From: Acidimicrobiia bacterium
Lineage (GTDB): Bacteria; Actinomycetota; Acidimicrobiia; IMCC26256; BP-133
Direction of reading: 5' to 3'
NCBI GenBank assembly: GCA_025923175.1
Contig: JAICGL010000112.1
Coordinates: forward strand, 1 to 9,600
DNA: 9,600 nucleotides
Shown here piece after piece: positions 1 to 7,294 of this stretch. The position numbers and the translations under genes were made by a program. The notes under the pieces were generated by a model. The model ran no database searches. It was given only the letters and a program-made list of their open reading frames with translations, and was not told the origin of the DNA. The first letter of the stretch is position 1; every line of letters begins with the position of its first letter.

Positions 1-3000
1 CTGGCCACCGGCGATCGTCTCGTAGTACACCCAACCGTCGCCGCCGATGAGGAGGTTGTTCATCGTGCCCTGGCCGGCGGCGGCGACCCGGTCGGGGCAG
101 GCCTGGGCCAGCGCGCCGAAGCAGACGTCGGCGACGCGCTGGCTGACCTCGACATTGCCCGCGCCGACCGCGGCCGGCGGGCGGGCAGCCACCAGGGTGC
201 CGGCCGGTGCGACGATCGACACCGGCCGCATGGCGCCGCCGTTGGCCGGGATCGTCGGATCGGTAGCCGACCGCAGGGCAAAGGCCACGGCGCTCACGGT
301 CACCGCCTCGACGGCGTTCACGTTGCCCCGCCGTTGCTCGTCCGTGCCAGTGAAGTCGAACGTGGCGGTGTCTCCGGCGATCGTCAGCGTGAGGGCGACA
401 CGCGCCGGCCGCCGTTGATCGGGGCCGGCGCCGGTGGAGTCGATCGTGTCTTCGAACGTCCAGGTGCCGTCGGGGAAGTCATCCAGGGCGGCCCGCATCC
501 GACGTTCGCCGTAGGCGACGATCTCGTCGAGCGGCTCGTCGGCGAGCTGCCGGAGCCGGTCGACACCGACCTGGTTGGCGCCGCGCTGCGCATCGAGGTC
601 GCCGCGCCGCTCGACCCCGGTGCGGGAGTTGGCGAACAGCACCGCTTCGATCTCGGGGGTCAGGAGTACGGGCGGGATCCGCAGTCCTTCCTGGTAGATC
701 TCGACGGCTTCCGGAGGGATCGATCCCGGCGCCATCCCGCCCACGTCGGCGTGGTGGGCGCGGTTGGCGGCCCATCCCACCAGCCGCCCGTCTTCGGTGA
801 AGCACGGCGCGACGACCGTGATGTCGTTGAGATGGGTGCCACCGGCGAAGGGGTCGTTGAGGATGATCTGGTCGCCGGGACGGACGATGTCCCCGAACGC
901 GTCGAGCGCCGCCTGCACCGATGCCGGCATCGATCCCAGGTGGACGGGAATGTGCTCGGCCTGGGCGAGGAGTTCGCCGGCCGGGGTGAACAGAGCGGCC
1001 GAGCAGTCGGCCCGTTCCTTGATGTTGGGCGAGAAGGCGGCTCGCCGCAGCACAGCGCCCATCTCGTCGGCCACGCCGGTGAGCCGCCCGATGAGAATTC
1101 GCAGCGCCGCCGGGTCGAGCGGCGCTGCGCCGTTTTCGACTTCGGCAGTTTGCGACGCAGCAGTTGCAGCGCGGCTGGTACGCGTGAGGACCCAGGCACC
1201 GAGGGCGCCGGGGTCGGCAACCCAACCCTCCGGGATCCACACGGTGCAGTCGGGCTCGATCGCCACCGTCGGGCCCTCGCGGCGTTTCCGTTCCACGAGA
1301 GGGAGCGCGTCCGGTTCGAGCGGCGCGGGACGCCGGGCCCGGGCCCGCAGGGCCACCACCTCCACCGGTGCGTCCCGACGGGAGTAACCGTTGCGTCGCT
1401 CGTGCTCGGCGTGGAACTCCTCGATCGAGGAAACGGCCAGCTCGTGGCTCTGCCCCAGGTACCGGCAATCGAGCACGTACTCGACCTCGACCTCGGACTC
1501 TGTGGAGCCGCCGCCGATGCCCGCCACGTTGGCCCGAGCTTCGTCACCGAGCTCGGCGAGCGCGTCCTCCAGCCCTTCCCGCTCCGAGGGCTCCGGCCAC
1601 GACCGCACCAACTCCCGTTGCCGGGGCGAGCACAGCAGGCCCACGGCCGACAACACTCCGGCCCGCGGCGGCACGATCACGGCCGCCATGCCCAGCGCGT
1701 CGGCCAGGGCGCAGGCATGCAACGGTCCCGCCCCGCCGAACGCGACCAGCGCCAACCCGGCAGGGTCGACACCCCGTTCCACGGTGACGGCCCGCACCGC
1801 CTGTTCCATGGCGGCGTCGACGACAGCGACCACACCGGAGGCCAGGTCCTCGGCAGAGGCCACACGACCCGAACCCAGTGCGTCGTGCAACGCCTGCTGT
1901 GCCGCCTCCGAATCCAGTTTGCCCAACCCTGGGAAGGCCGCATCGGCCGGAATCCGGCCCAGCACCAGATCGGCATCGGTCACCGTGGGCGCCGTCCCGC
2001 CCCGGCCATAACAGGCCGGGCCCGGATCGGCGCCGGCGCTCTCGGGGCCGACCACCAGCGCGCCACCGGAGTCGAGCCGGGCGACCGAGCCGCCGCCGGC
2101 GCCGATCGTATGGATGTCGAGCGCCGGTAAGCGCACCGGGAACCCCGCCACCTCGCGGCCCGGCGCCGGCACCGGCGCGCCGCCCCGCACCAGACACACG
2201 TCGGTGCTGGTCCCACCCATGTCGAACGTCACCGCATCGGGATAACCGCACGCCGCCGCAACCGCCGCCCCCGCCCGGACACCACCGGCCGGCCCCGACA
2301 GCAACAGCGCAGCCGGCAACCGCGCCGCCTCATCGCCGCCCACCAACCCCCCGGCCGACGTCATCACGAGCGCCTCTTCGGCCAGTTCCTCCAGCCCGCC
2401 GAGGTACGGGCGGCAAACCGGCCGTAGATAGGCGTTCACCACGGTGGTGACCGTCCGCTCGTACTCCCGGAACTCGGGCGAGACGTCCGACGAACACGAC
2501 ACGTCGATCCCCCGCTCCCCGAGCGCCGCCGCCACCGCCCGCTCATGCGCCTGATTCAGGTCGGCGTGGAGCAGGCACACCGCCACCGCCGCCACCCCTT
2601 CCGGGATCTCCGGCAACCCACCGCCGAGTTCACTGCCGCGCTCGACCGCACGATGCGCGGCTGAGCGCGACAGTGAGACCGGCTCCAGCTCGTTCCCCTG
2701 TGCGTCGAGCCGTCCGCCAACCTCGAGCCGGAGCTCCCGCGGCACCAACGGCACCGGCCGGTCCGCCCAGATGTCATACAGCGACGGTCGATCCTGCCGC
2801 CCGATCTCGATTACATCGGCGAAACCTTCGGTGGTCACCAGCGCCACCCGGGCTCCCCGCCGTTCGAGCAGAGCATTCGTCGCCACCGTCGTCCCGTGCG
2901 CCAGTAACGCCGGCCGGCTCCCATTCCTGATCTCCCTCAGCCCTTCAGCCAGGGCCCGCCCCGGGTCGTCGGGCGTCGAGAGCACCTTCACGACGCGACC

Positions 3001-3054
3001 ATCATCGGTCACGACATCCGTGAAAGTCCCCCCGGTATCAGCACCAACGTGCAC
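1..3054 (-). CDS. Fused HyuA-HyuB protein, 5-oxoprolinase/hydantoinase type (3' end beyond window)
   Basis: One uninterrupted minus-strand frame gives 1018 residues and leaves the window still open. Residues 1-640 form a HyuA unit: N-terminal nucleotide-binding DTGGTFTD (6-13), HGTT (53-56), TTEGFADVIEIGRQ (74-87), SGPAGG near 254, MGGTSTDVC (279-287), IGAGGGS (317-323) and GADPGPACYG (341-350). A link of about 25 residues leads to a HyuB unit from about 646, with NDPFAGGTHLND (733-744), NRAHHADVGG (764-773) and YYETIAGG at the edge. These families carry out ATP-dependent opening of 5-oxoproline or hydantoin-like rings, presumably in the cytosol. Fusion in this order is the layout of 5-oxoprolinase, usually about 1200-1290 residues, so roughly 170-250 residues are missing here. 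Many bacteria keep the two as separate genes. I chose GTG at 3054 because it puts the glycine-rich motif at the usual distance from the N-terminus. Exact substrate is inferred; an N-methylhydantoinase or a related carboxylase-type activity is possible. Confidence 0.93.
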   Translation of the reverse strand, partial: MHVGADTGGTFTDVVTDDGRVVKVLSTPDDPGRALAEGLREIRNGSRPALLAHGTTVATNALLERRGARVALVTTEGFADVIEIGRQDRPSLYDIWADRPVPLVPRELRLEVGGRLDAQGNELEPVSLSRSAAHRAVERGSELGGGLPEIPEGVAAVAVCLLHADLNQAHERAVAAALGERGIDVSCSSDVSPEFREYERTVTTVVNAYLRPVCRPYLGGLEELAEEALVMTSAGGLVGGDEAARLPAALLLSGPAGGVRAGAAVAAACGYPDAVTFDMGGTSTDVCLVRGGAPVPAPGREVAGFPVRLPALDIHTIGAGGGSVARLDSGGALVVGPESAGADPGPACYGRGGTAPTVTDADLVLGRIPADAAFPGLGKLDSEAAQQALHDALGSGRVASAEDLASGVVAVVDAAMEQAVRAVTVERGVDPAGLALVAFGGAGPLHACALADALGMAAVIVPPRAGVLSAVGLLCSPRQRELVRSWPEPSEREGLEDALAELGDEARANVAGIGGGSTESEVEVEYVLDCRYLGQSHELAVSSIEEFHAEHERRNGYSRRDAPVEVVALRARARRPAPLEPDALPLVERKRREGPTVAIEPDCTVWIPEGWVADPGALGAWVLTRTSRAATAASQTAEVENGAAPLDPAALRILIGRLTGVADEMGAVLRRAAFSPNIKERADCSAALFTPAGELLAQAEHIPVHLGSMPASVQAALDAFGDIVRPGDQIILNDPFAGGTHLNDITVVAPCFTEDGRLVGWAANRAHHADVGGMAPGSIPPEAVEIYQEGLRIPPVLLTPEIEAVLFANSRTGVERRGDLDAQRGANQVGVDRLRQLADEPLDEIVAYGERRMRAALDDFPDGTWTFEDTIDSTGAGPDQRRPARVALTLTIAGDTATFDFTGTDEQRRGNVNAVEAVTVSAVAFALRSATDPTIPANGGAMRPVSIVAPAGTLVAARPPAAVGAGNVEVSQRVADVCFGALAQACPDRVAAAGQGTMNNLLIGGDGWVYYETIAGGQ

Positions 3055-3060
3055 ACTCCG

Positions 3061-3066
3061 ACCGTA
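3061..3066 (-). promoter_or_regulatory. Possible -10 box of a leaderless transcript for the fused HyuAB gene
   Basis: Read on the minus strand, TACGGT (TANNNT class) is followed by six bases and then the GTG start at 3054. That is the spacing of a -10 box when transcription begins at the start codon. No Shine-Dalgarno sequence lies at a usable distance: the only purine run, GGAG, ends one base before the GTG. No good -35 box was found. Confidence 0.35.
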
Positions 3067-3297
3067 GCGTGCAACCGGTCTGTTTACCGGCTGAAAGCGA
3101 TACCAAGAATTATGTCCGGCTTAGCAGGCGCTTGACCTTCTCTTGCCGTATCTGGGGCCCAACCGGCATCTGTGCTGGGCGGTGCCTTTGGGGGGATGGG
3201 GGAGTGCGGAGAGCCTCGCTGTGGCGGCGCGGCCTTCAAACTGACGCGTCTCAAAAGGGTCCCCGGTTTGAAGACCATCGTTTGAGGAGCTGCAGCC
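3067..3297. other. Intergenic region between divergent genes, with a folded 5' leader on the right
   Basis: No gene is supported here. Two G runs (GGGGGG and GGGGG, around 3190-3201) stand out. From 3234 to 3289 there is pairing potential upstream of the secreted-protein gene: CTTCAAACTG (3234-3243) pairs with CGGTTTGAAG (3264-3273), including one G-T wobble. CTCAAA (3250-3255), inside that loop, can pair with TTTGAG (3281-3286), which overlaps the Shine-Dalgarno GAGGAG (3284-3289). The two pairings cross as in an H-type pseudoknot. I found no convincing -35/-10 pair on the plus strand. Confidence 0.4.
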
Positions 3298-4563
3298 ATG
3301 TTCAAGACGCGGAAAGCACATTTCGCCCTACTGCTCGCGGTGTTAACTGCCACGTCCAGCATCTACCTGACCGCACCGAACGCCGCGGCGGACGTTTGCG
3401 AGCCGCTGGACCATCTCGTCGGCAGTACCTTTGAAATCGATCGCGACAGCGACGGCGCGGACCTCGAGGCCGATGACGCTGTGAACTGCATCGACTGGCT
3501 GGTCGGATCGGACGTCCGCGGAGTAAAGCAAGAAGACGCGCCGAGCGGCGGCGCCGACGATTCCTTCGGCGAGGGCACGTCGGAGGATGACCCCGTTCCA
3601 ACCGCGGGGTCCGGGTCGATTCCACCGAACAAGAGCGACCTCAGTTGGTTCGGTGTGAACACCGAGACGGGCGCCGGCGGGCAACAGTTCCTCCAATTGT
3701 TCTGGTCCCGGGTCCAGAACCCCAAGGGCACCACCAACATGGACTTCGAACTCAACAAGAACGGCTGCGTCCCACCGGGGGAGACGGACGGGTGCTCCGC
3801 CAACGGTTTGACGCCGGAGCGGACAGACGGCGACAAGCTGATCACCTACGAACTCTCCAAGGGCGGCACGGTTCCCGTCATCTCGATCTTGGACTGGGAC
3901 GACACTACGAAGAACTGGACCGACCGAACCGTGCTCAGCGACAACGACGGTCAGGCACCCGGACCGAACTGTGCCGACGGAGTTCTTACGGATTGCGCCG
4001 TGGGCTCGGTCAACCGGACGACGATCCCCGCAAACAAGGCGAACGGCATCGGTCCCAACGGACTCGACCCGTTCACCTTTGGTGAAGCGTCCATCTCCTT
4101 CGCCGCCCTGTTCCCGGAGGGCACCTGCGGCGGCTTTGGCTCCGCCTACCTGAAGAGCCGCTCGTCCGACTCCTTCACTGCAGCGCTGAAGGATTTCATC
4201 GCTCCGAAGCAGGTAAACATCAACAACTGCCCGGCACCGATCAGGACGGCGCAGTTCGTCGTCCCGCAGGACACAGCGACCGTCGGCGAACCCGATTTGC
4301 CCGCCACCGGGCAGGTGACGTTCAGCCTCTACGAGGACACCGACTGCCTCCCCGGCGGCCGGGTGTACACCGAAACGGTCACGCTCGACGCTGACGGTCA
4401 GGCCAGCACCAACAACGACCCTGCGCAAGGCGGTTTCGCAGTAACCAAGGACAATGACGAAATCACCTATAAGTGGATTGTGGAGTACGGCGGGGATGGC
4501 AACTACGAAAAATCATCGACCGCTTGCGGCGCCGAAACCTTTCACGTGACCATCGCTGAGTAA
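3298..4563 (+). CDS. Secreted two-domain protein (actinobacterial surface-protein N-terminal domain plus Ig-like module)
   Basis: The product has 421 residues. A signal peptide is clear: basic KTRK at 3-6, a hydrophobic stretch at about 9-26, and an Ala-Ala-Ala site before Asp32. Residues 32 to about 311 contain SIPPNKSDL (107-115), a GTTNMDFELN segment and SAYLKSRSSDSFTAALKDF (282-300). From memory, this pattern opens large exported actinobacterial proteins carrying Ig-like or prealbumin-like repeats. Residues about 313-421 form one beta-rich module (FVVPQDTATV, GQVTFSLYEDTDC, then YKWIVEYGGDGNYEKS) of the Ig-like type used for spacing or adhesion. The protein ends in HVTIAE with no LPXTG, membrane segment or other anchor, so it is probably released or held non-covalently. 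Several cysteines suggest disulfides. The ATG at 3298 follows GAGGAG (3284-3289) by 8 bases. The gene is divergent from HyuAB and convergent with the PPOX gene. Molecular role is unknown. Confidence 0.88.
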   Translation: MFKTRKAHFALLLAVLTATSSIYLTAPNAAADVCEPLDHLVGSTFEIDRDSDGADLEADDAVNCIDWLVGSDVRGVKQEDAPSGGADDSFGEGTSEDDPVPTAGSGSIPPNKSDLSWFGVNTETGAGGQQFLQLFWSRVQNPKGTTNMDFELNKNGCVPPGETDGCSANGLTPERTDGDKLITYELSKGGTVPVISILDWDDTTKNWTDRTVLSDNDGQAPGPNCADGVLTDCAVGSVNRTTIPANKANGIGPNGLDPFTFGEASISFAALFPEGTCGGFGSAYLKSRSSDSFTAALKDFIAPKQVNINNCPAPIRTAQFVVPQDTATVGEPDLPATGQVTFSLYEDTDCLPGGRVYTETVTLDADGQASTNNDPAQGGFAVTKDNDEITYKWIVEYGGDGNYEKSSTACGAETFHVTIAE

Positions 4564-4585
4564 CTGATCGACTGAGAACAGAACT

Positions 4586-4617
4586 TGGGGCGGGCCGGGT
4601 CTAACCGGCCCGCCCCA
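4586..4617. terminator. Bidirectional GC-rich hairpin between convergent genes
   Basis: A perfect 13-bp stem (TGGGGCGGGCCGG at 4586-4598 with its complement at 4605-4617) closes a 6-base loop. It lies 22 bases after the stop of the secreted-protein gene and 12 bases beyond the stop of the convergent PPOX gene, so it can serve both. There is no T-tract on either side, so it belongs to the U-less hairpin class proposed for GC-rich actinobacteria. Confidence 0.75.
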
Positions 4618-4629
4618 GTGCGTTCGCCG

Positions 4630-5061
4630 TTAGTCGGCGATGGCGGCGCGGGCGACGACGTGGGTGGGGCGGAGGCGGACTAGGAGTTCACCGGGTACGG
4701 CGTTGCGGCGGCCGTAGGCTTGGGCCTTCTCTTGGCCCATGTAGCGGCCGCCGATTCGGGTGGCCCAGAGCAGCAGTTCGTCGGGGTCTTCGCTGAGTTC
4801 GACTTTGCCTTCGACGACCACGAACGAGAACGGGGGGCGTTCGTCGTCGATGCAGAGGCAGACCCGCGGGTCGCGGCGGATTGAGCGGCCTTTCAGCGAT
4901 TCGGCGCCGGTGGTGAACACGAACGATCCGTCGTCGTCGAGGTCGAACCAGATCGGGGCGACGTGGGGGCGCCCGTCCTTCCGGACCGTGGCCAGCTTCC
5001 CGGTGTGGGGCGGCTCAGCGGTAAGGAAGGCCTTCCACACCTCTTCGGTCATCACGTGCAT
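4630..5061 (-). CDS. PPOX-class (pyridoxamine 5'-phosphate oxidase-like) oxidoreductase, probably F420-dependent
   Basis: The product has 143 residues, typical of single-domain split beta-barrel enzymes. The family pattern is clear: GKLATVRKDGRPHVAPIWFD (21-40), where the barrel begins; FVFTTGAESLKGRSIRRDPRV (48-68), the phosphate/cofactor-binding Arg-Lys stretch; then CIDDERPPFSFVVVEGKVEL (70-89), and a C-terminal RLRPTHVVA. The DDERPP(F/Y) segment is what I associate with actinobacterial F420-binding members (FDOR-B), which reduce unsaturated small molecules, but FMN or heme binding cannot be excluded from sequence. It starts 12 bases after the IclR stop, so the two are probably co-transcribed. 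Start choice is between ATG 5061 and ATG 5052 (three residues shorter); a weak purine stretch (GGATGAG) overlaps the upstream stop. Substrate unknown. Confidence 0.88.
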   Translation of the reverse strand: MHVMTEEVWKAFLTAEPPHTGKLATVRKDGRPHVAPIWFDLDDDGSFVFTTGAESLKGRSIRRDPRVCLCIDDERPPFSFVVVEGKVELSEDPDELLLWATRIGGRYMGQEKAQAYGRRNAVPGELLVRLRPTHVVARAAIAD

Positions 5062-5073
5062 GCCGGCAGTTTC

Positions 5074-5808
5074 TCATCCGGCTGCTACTAGGCCTGCACG
5101 GCGCTCGAGCTCTCGGGCTGCGGCGACGACCGGGGCCGACAGGTGCCGGCCCGGTTGGCGGCCGAGGCGGTTGATCGGGCCGCTGATGCCGAGGGCGGCG
5201 TGGATGCGGCCGGCCGAGTCGAGGACGGGAGCGCTGACGCTGCACACGCCTTCCTCCCGTTCGGCCACGCTGGCCGCCCAGCCCCGGCGGCGGATCGTGT
5301 CCAATTCCGCCAGGTCGACACCGGGGACGGGAGATCCATTGGCACCGCCCTCGGCGCCGCCGGCGTAGGCCAGGAGCACTTTTCCGCCCGAACCCCTGTC
5401 GATAGGCAGAACAGCTCCGACCGGCACCGTGTCACGCAGACCTGACGGGCGCTCGGAGGCAGCGACGCAGAGGCGACTGTCGCCGTCGCGCACGAACAGT
5501 TGGGCCGACTCCCCCGTCTCGTCCCGCAGTGCTTCGAGCACCGGGCGGGCCGCTTCGGCCAGACCGAACTCGGCGCTCACGGCACCGGCCCAGGCCAGCA
5601 CCCGAAGCCCCAGCCGGTAGCGCCCGGCGCCGTCGCGTCCCACCAGCCGGTGCGCCTCCAGCGCCGCCGCCAACCGGTGGGCCGTCGGGCGCGCGAGGCC
5701 GGTGGCGTCGACCAGCCCGGCCAGGGACATGGGGCCTCGCTCGGCCAAAGCGGCCAAGATGGTCACCGATTTGTCGAGGACCCCGACGTTGGTCGCTATA
5801 CTGTCCAC
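5074..5808 (-). CDS. ndgR: IclR-family transcriptional regulator, NdgR/LtbR type (leucine operon regulator)
   Basis: The product has 244 residues, the usual IclR size. Residues 9-70 form the winged helix-turn-helix, with GLARPTAHRLAAALE (about 37-51) as recognition helix region. The rest is the effector-binding domain (RDETGESAQLFVRDGDSRLCVAASERPSGLRD split across 94-125, then VPVGAVLPIDRGSGGKVLLAY, and RRRGWAASVAEREEGV...SVSAPV). These segments closely match what I know of Streptomyces NdgR and Corynebacterium LtbR, which control leuCD and other amino-acid genes. The position, divergent from leuC with 59 bases between starts, is the conserved actinobacterial arrangement. The start is GTG 5808, six bases after a TAATAT box with no ribosome binding site, so the message may be leaderless. 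Effector and sign of regulation are not visible; repression relieved or triggered by a leucine-pathway metabolite is inferred. Confidence 0.94.
   Translation of the reverse strand: MDSIATNVGVLDKSVTILAALAERGPMSLAGLVDATGLARPTAHRLAAALEAHRLVGRDGAGRYRLGLRVLAWAGAVSAEFGLAEAARPVLEALRDETGESAQLFVRDGDSRLCVAASERPSGLRDTVPVGAVLPIDRGSGGKVLLAYAGGAEGGANGSPVPGVDLAELDTIRRRGWAASVAEREEGVCSVSAPVLDSAGRIHAALGISGPINRLGRQPGRHLSAPVVAAARELERRAGLVAAG
5797..5802 (+). promoter_or_regulatory. Candidate leuC -10 box
   Basis: TATACT matches the -10 consensus at five of six positions and lies inside the first codons of the divergent ndgR gene. TTGTCG (5771-5776) is the nearest -35-like element, but the 20-base spacer is long, so the -35 is uncertain. 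Transcription would start near 5809, giving a leader of about 60 bases that contains the palindrome at 5823-5839. Confidence 0.45.
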
Positions 5809-5814
5809 ATAGCA

Positions 5815-5820
5815 ATATTA
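5815..5820 (-). promoter_or_regulatory. Candidate ndgR -10 box (leaderless)
   Basis: On the minus strand TAATAT is followed by six bases and then GTG 5808. The spacing places the transcription start at or next to the start codon. The palindrome at 5823-5839 covers the spacer region just upstream, so the bound regulator could also control its own gene. Confidence 0.45.
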
Positions 5821-5822
5821 CT

Positions 5823-5839
5823 GTCTCAGTATGTGAGAC
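5823..5839. promoter_or_regulatory. Candidate NdgR operator palindrome
   Basis: GTCTCA-GTATG-TGAGAC is a perfect 6-bp inverted repeat with a 5-base centre in the short ndgR/leuC intergenic region. IclR-family operators are usually imperfect palindromes of this length. The sequence TACTGTC occurs at 5819-5825, running into the left arm, and again exactly 20 bases earlier (5799-5805). This hints at a second half-site two helical turns away. If leuC starts near 5809, the palindrome is downstream of the start, fitting a road-block; the ndgR promoter would be covered directly. Confidence 0.6.
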
Positions 5840-5867
5840 GCCAGGTTCAGGAGCGGGAGCCGCAGCC

Positions 5868-7265
5868 ATGCCGAAGACCCTGTCGGAGAAGGTGTGGGAC
5901 GCCCACGTCGTCCGCCATGAAGAAGGCGAGCCTGATCTCCTCTACATCGATCTCCACCTGGTCCACGAGGTCACGTCGCCCCAGGCGTTCGACGGGCTGC
6001 GCATGGCCGGCCGCCCCGTTCGCCGCCCCGACCTCACGCTCGCCACGATGGACCACAACGTGCCGACGCAGAACATCGACCAGCCGGTGGCCGACCAGGT
6101 CTCGGCCCCTCAGATGGAAGCCCTGGCCCGCAACTGCGCCGAGTTCGGCGTCCGCCTCTACCCGATGGGCGACCCAGGCCAGGGCATCGTCCACGTGATC
6201 GGCCCCCAACTCGGCCTCACCCAGCCGGGCCTGACCATCGTCTGCGGCGACAGCCACACATCGACGCACGGCGCCTTCGGGGCGCTCGCCTTCGGGATCG
6301 GCACCAGTGAGGTGGAGCACGTCCTGGCCACCCAGACGCTCATCCAGCGCCGCCCGGGCACCATGGCCATCACCGTCGACGGCGACCTCCCTCCCGGTGT
6401 CACCGCCAAGGACATCATCCTCGGCATCATCGGCCGGATCGGCACCAGCGGCGGGGTCGGCTCGGTCATCGAGTACCGGGGCTCCGCCATCCGCGGCCTG
6501 TCGATGGAAGGCCGCATGACCGTGTGCAACATGTCGATCGAGGCCGGCGCCCGGGCGGGCATGATCGCCCCCGACGACACGACGTTCGCCTACCTCGAAG
6601 GCCGGCCCCACGCCCCGAAGGGCAAGTCGTGGGAAGCGGCACTCGACGCCTGGCGGGCGCTCACCACCGACGACGGCGCCGCCTTCGACAAGGAGATCGT
6701 CATCGACGCCGCCGAGCTGGCGCCCTACGTCAGCTGGGGCACCAACCCCGGCCAGGTCGTCGGCCTCGACGAGGCGGTCCCCGACCCCGACTCCTTCGCC
6801 GAGCCGAGCGCACGCGACGCCGCCAGCCGGGCGCTGCAGTACATGGGGCTCACGGCCGGCACCGCCATCCGCGACATCGTCGTCGACGCCGTCTTCCTCG
6901 GCTCGTGCACCAATGGCCGCATCGAAGATCTCCGCGCTGCGGCGGACGTGCTGCGTGGTCGCCACGTCGCCCCCGGCGTGAGGGCCCTCGTCGTCCCCGG
7001 CTCGATGCAGGTGAAGGCGGCCGCCGAATCCGAGGGCCTCGACGCAATCTTCAAGGAGGCCGGGTTCGAGTGGCGTGAGGCGGGGTGTTCGATGTGCCTC
7101 GGCATGAACCCCGACACTCTCTCCCCCGGCGAGCGCTGCGCCTCCACGTCCAACCGCAACTTCGAGGGCCGGCAGGGGCCGGGCGGGCGAACCCATCTCG
7201 TCTCACCGGGCATCGCCGCCGCCACCGCCGTCGCCGGCCGGTTCACGTCGCCGGCCGACCTCTAG
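5868..7265 (+). CDS. leuC: 3-isopropylmalate dehydratase large subunit
   Basis: The product has 465 residues, full family length. It is the catalytic subunit of isopropylmalate isomerase, which with LeuD converts 2-isopropylmalate to 3-isopropylmalate in leucine synthesis in the cytosol. It opens with TLSEKVWDAHVV and shows the aconitase-family stretch ATMDHNVPT, then CGDSHTSTHGAFGALAFGIG and the substrate-site region. Three cysteines that ligand the [4Fe-4S] cluster are present: C347 in GSCTNGR, and C407 and C410 in CSMCLGMNP. The ATG at 5868 is preceded by GGGAG (5855-5859) at 8 bases and AGGAG just upstream. The stop is 29 bases before leuD, so the two form an operon. Control is probably by the divergent ndgR product through the palindrome upstream. 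Confidence 0.98.
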   Translation: MPKTLSEKVWDAHVVRHEEGEPDLLYIDLHLVHEVTSPQAFDGLRMAGRPVRRPDLTLATMDHNVPTQNIDQPVADQVSAPQMEALARNCAEFGVRLYPMGDPGQGIVHVIGPQLGLTQPGLTIVCGDSHTSTHGAFGALAFGIGTSEVEHVLATQTLIQRRPGTMAITVDGDLPPGVTAKDIILGIIGRIGTSGGVGSVIEYRGSAIRGLSMEGRMTVCNMSIEAGARAGMIAPDDTTFAYLEGRPHAPKGKSWEAALDAWRALTTDDGAAFDKEIVIDAAELAPYVSWGTNPGQVVGLDEAVPDPDSFAEPSARDAASRALQYMGLTAGTAIRDIVVDAVFLGSCTNGRIEDLRAAADVLRGRHVAPGVRALVVPGSMQVKAAAESEGLDAIFKEAGFEWREAGCSMCLGMNPDTLSPGERCASTSNRNFEGRQGPGGRTHLVSPGIAAATAVAGRFTSPADL

Positions 7266-7294
7266 ATCTTCGACCGGGAAAGGGAAGCGCGTTC

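Noticed and set aside
334..2130. 598-codon plus-strand open frame
   Set aside because: Antisense shadow of the HyuAB frame in GC-rich DNA; the minus-strand frame carries all the family motifs, and this one reads as Arg/Gly/His-rich noise.
479..2251. Long minus-strand frames overlapping HyuAB in other registers
   Set aside because: They are Arg/Pro-rich shadows; the real frame has no stop in the window and shows HyuA and HyuB motifs throughout.
3132..3160. TTGACC as a -35 box for the secreted protein gene
   Set aside because: No -10-like hexamer lies 16-19 bases downstream (the sequence there is GGGCCC); TATCTG is only 11 bases away.
3343..4428. 361-codon minus-strand open frame opposite the secreted protein gene
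   Set aside because: Antisense shadow; the plus-strand frame has a ribosome binding site, a signal peptide and recognisable domains.
5529..5867. Upstream in-frame extension of leuC
   Set aside because: It runs opposite ndgR and shows no LeuC sequence; ATG 5868 has a good ribosome binding site and gives the family length.
5847..7196. 449-codon minus-strand open frame opposite leuC
   Set aside because: Antisense shadow of a fully conserved enzyme gene.
7085..7294. Upstream extension of leuD into leuC
   Set aside because: The extra 70 residues are a shifted-frame reading of the leuC end; family members begin near ATG 7295.
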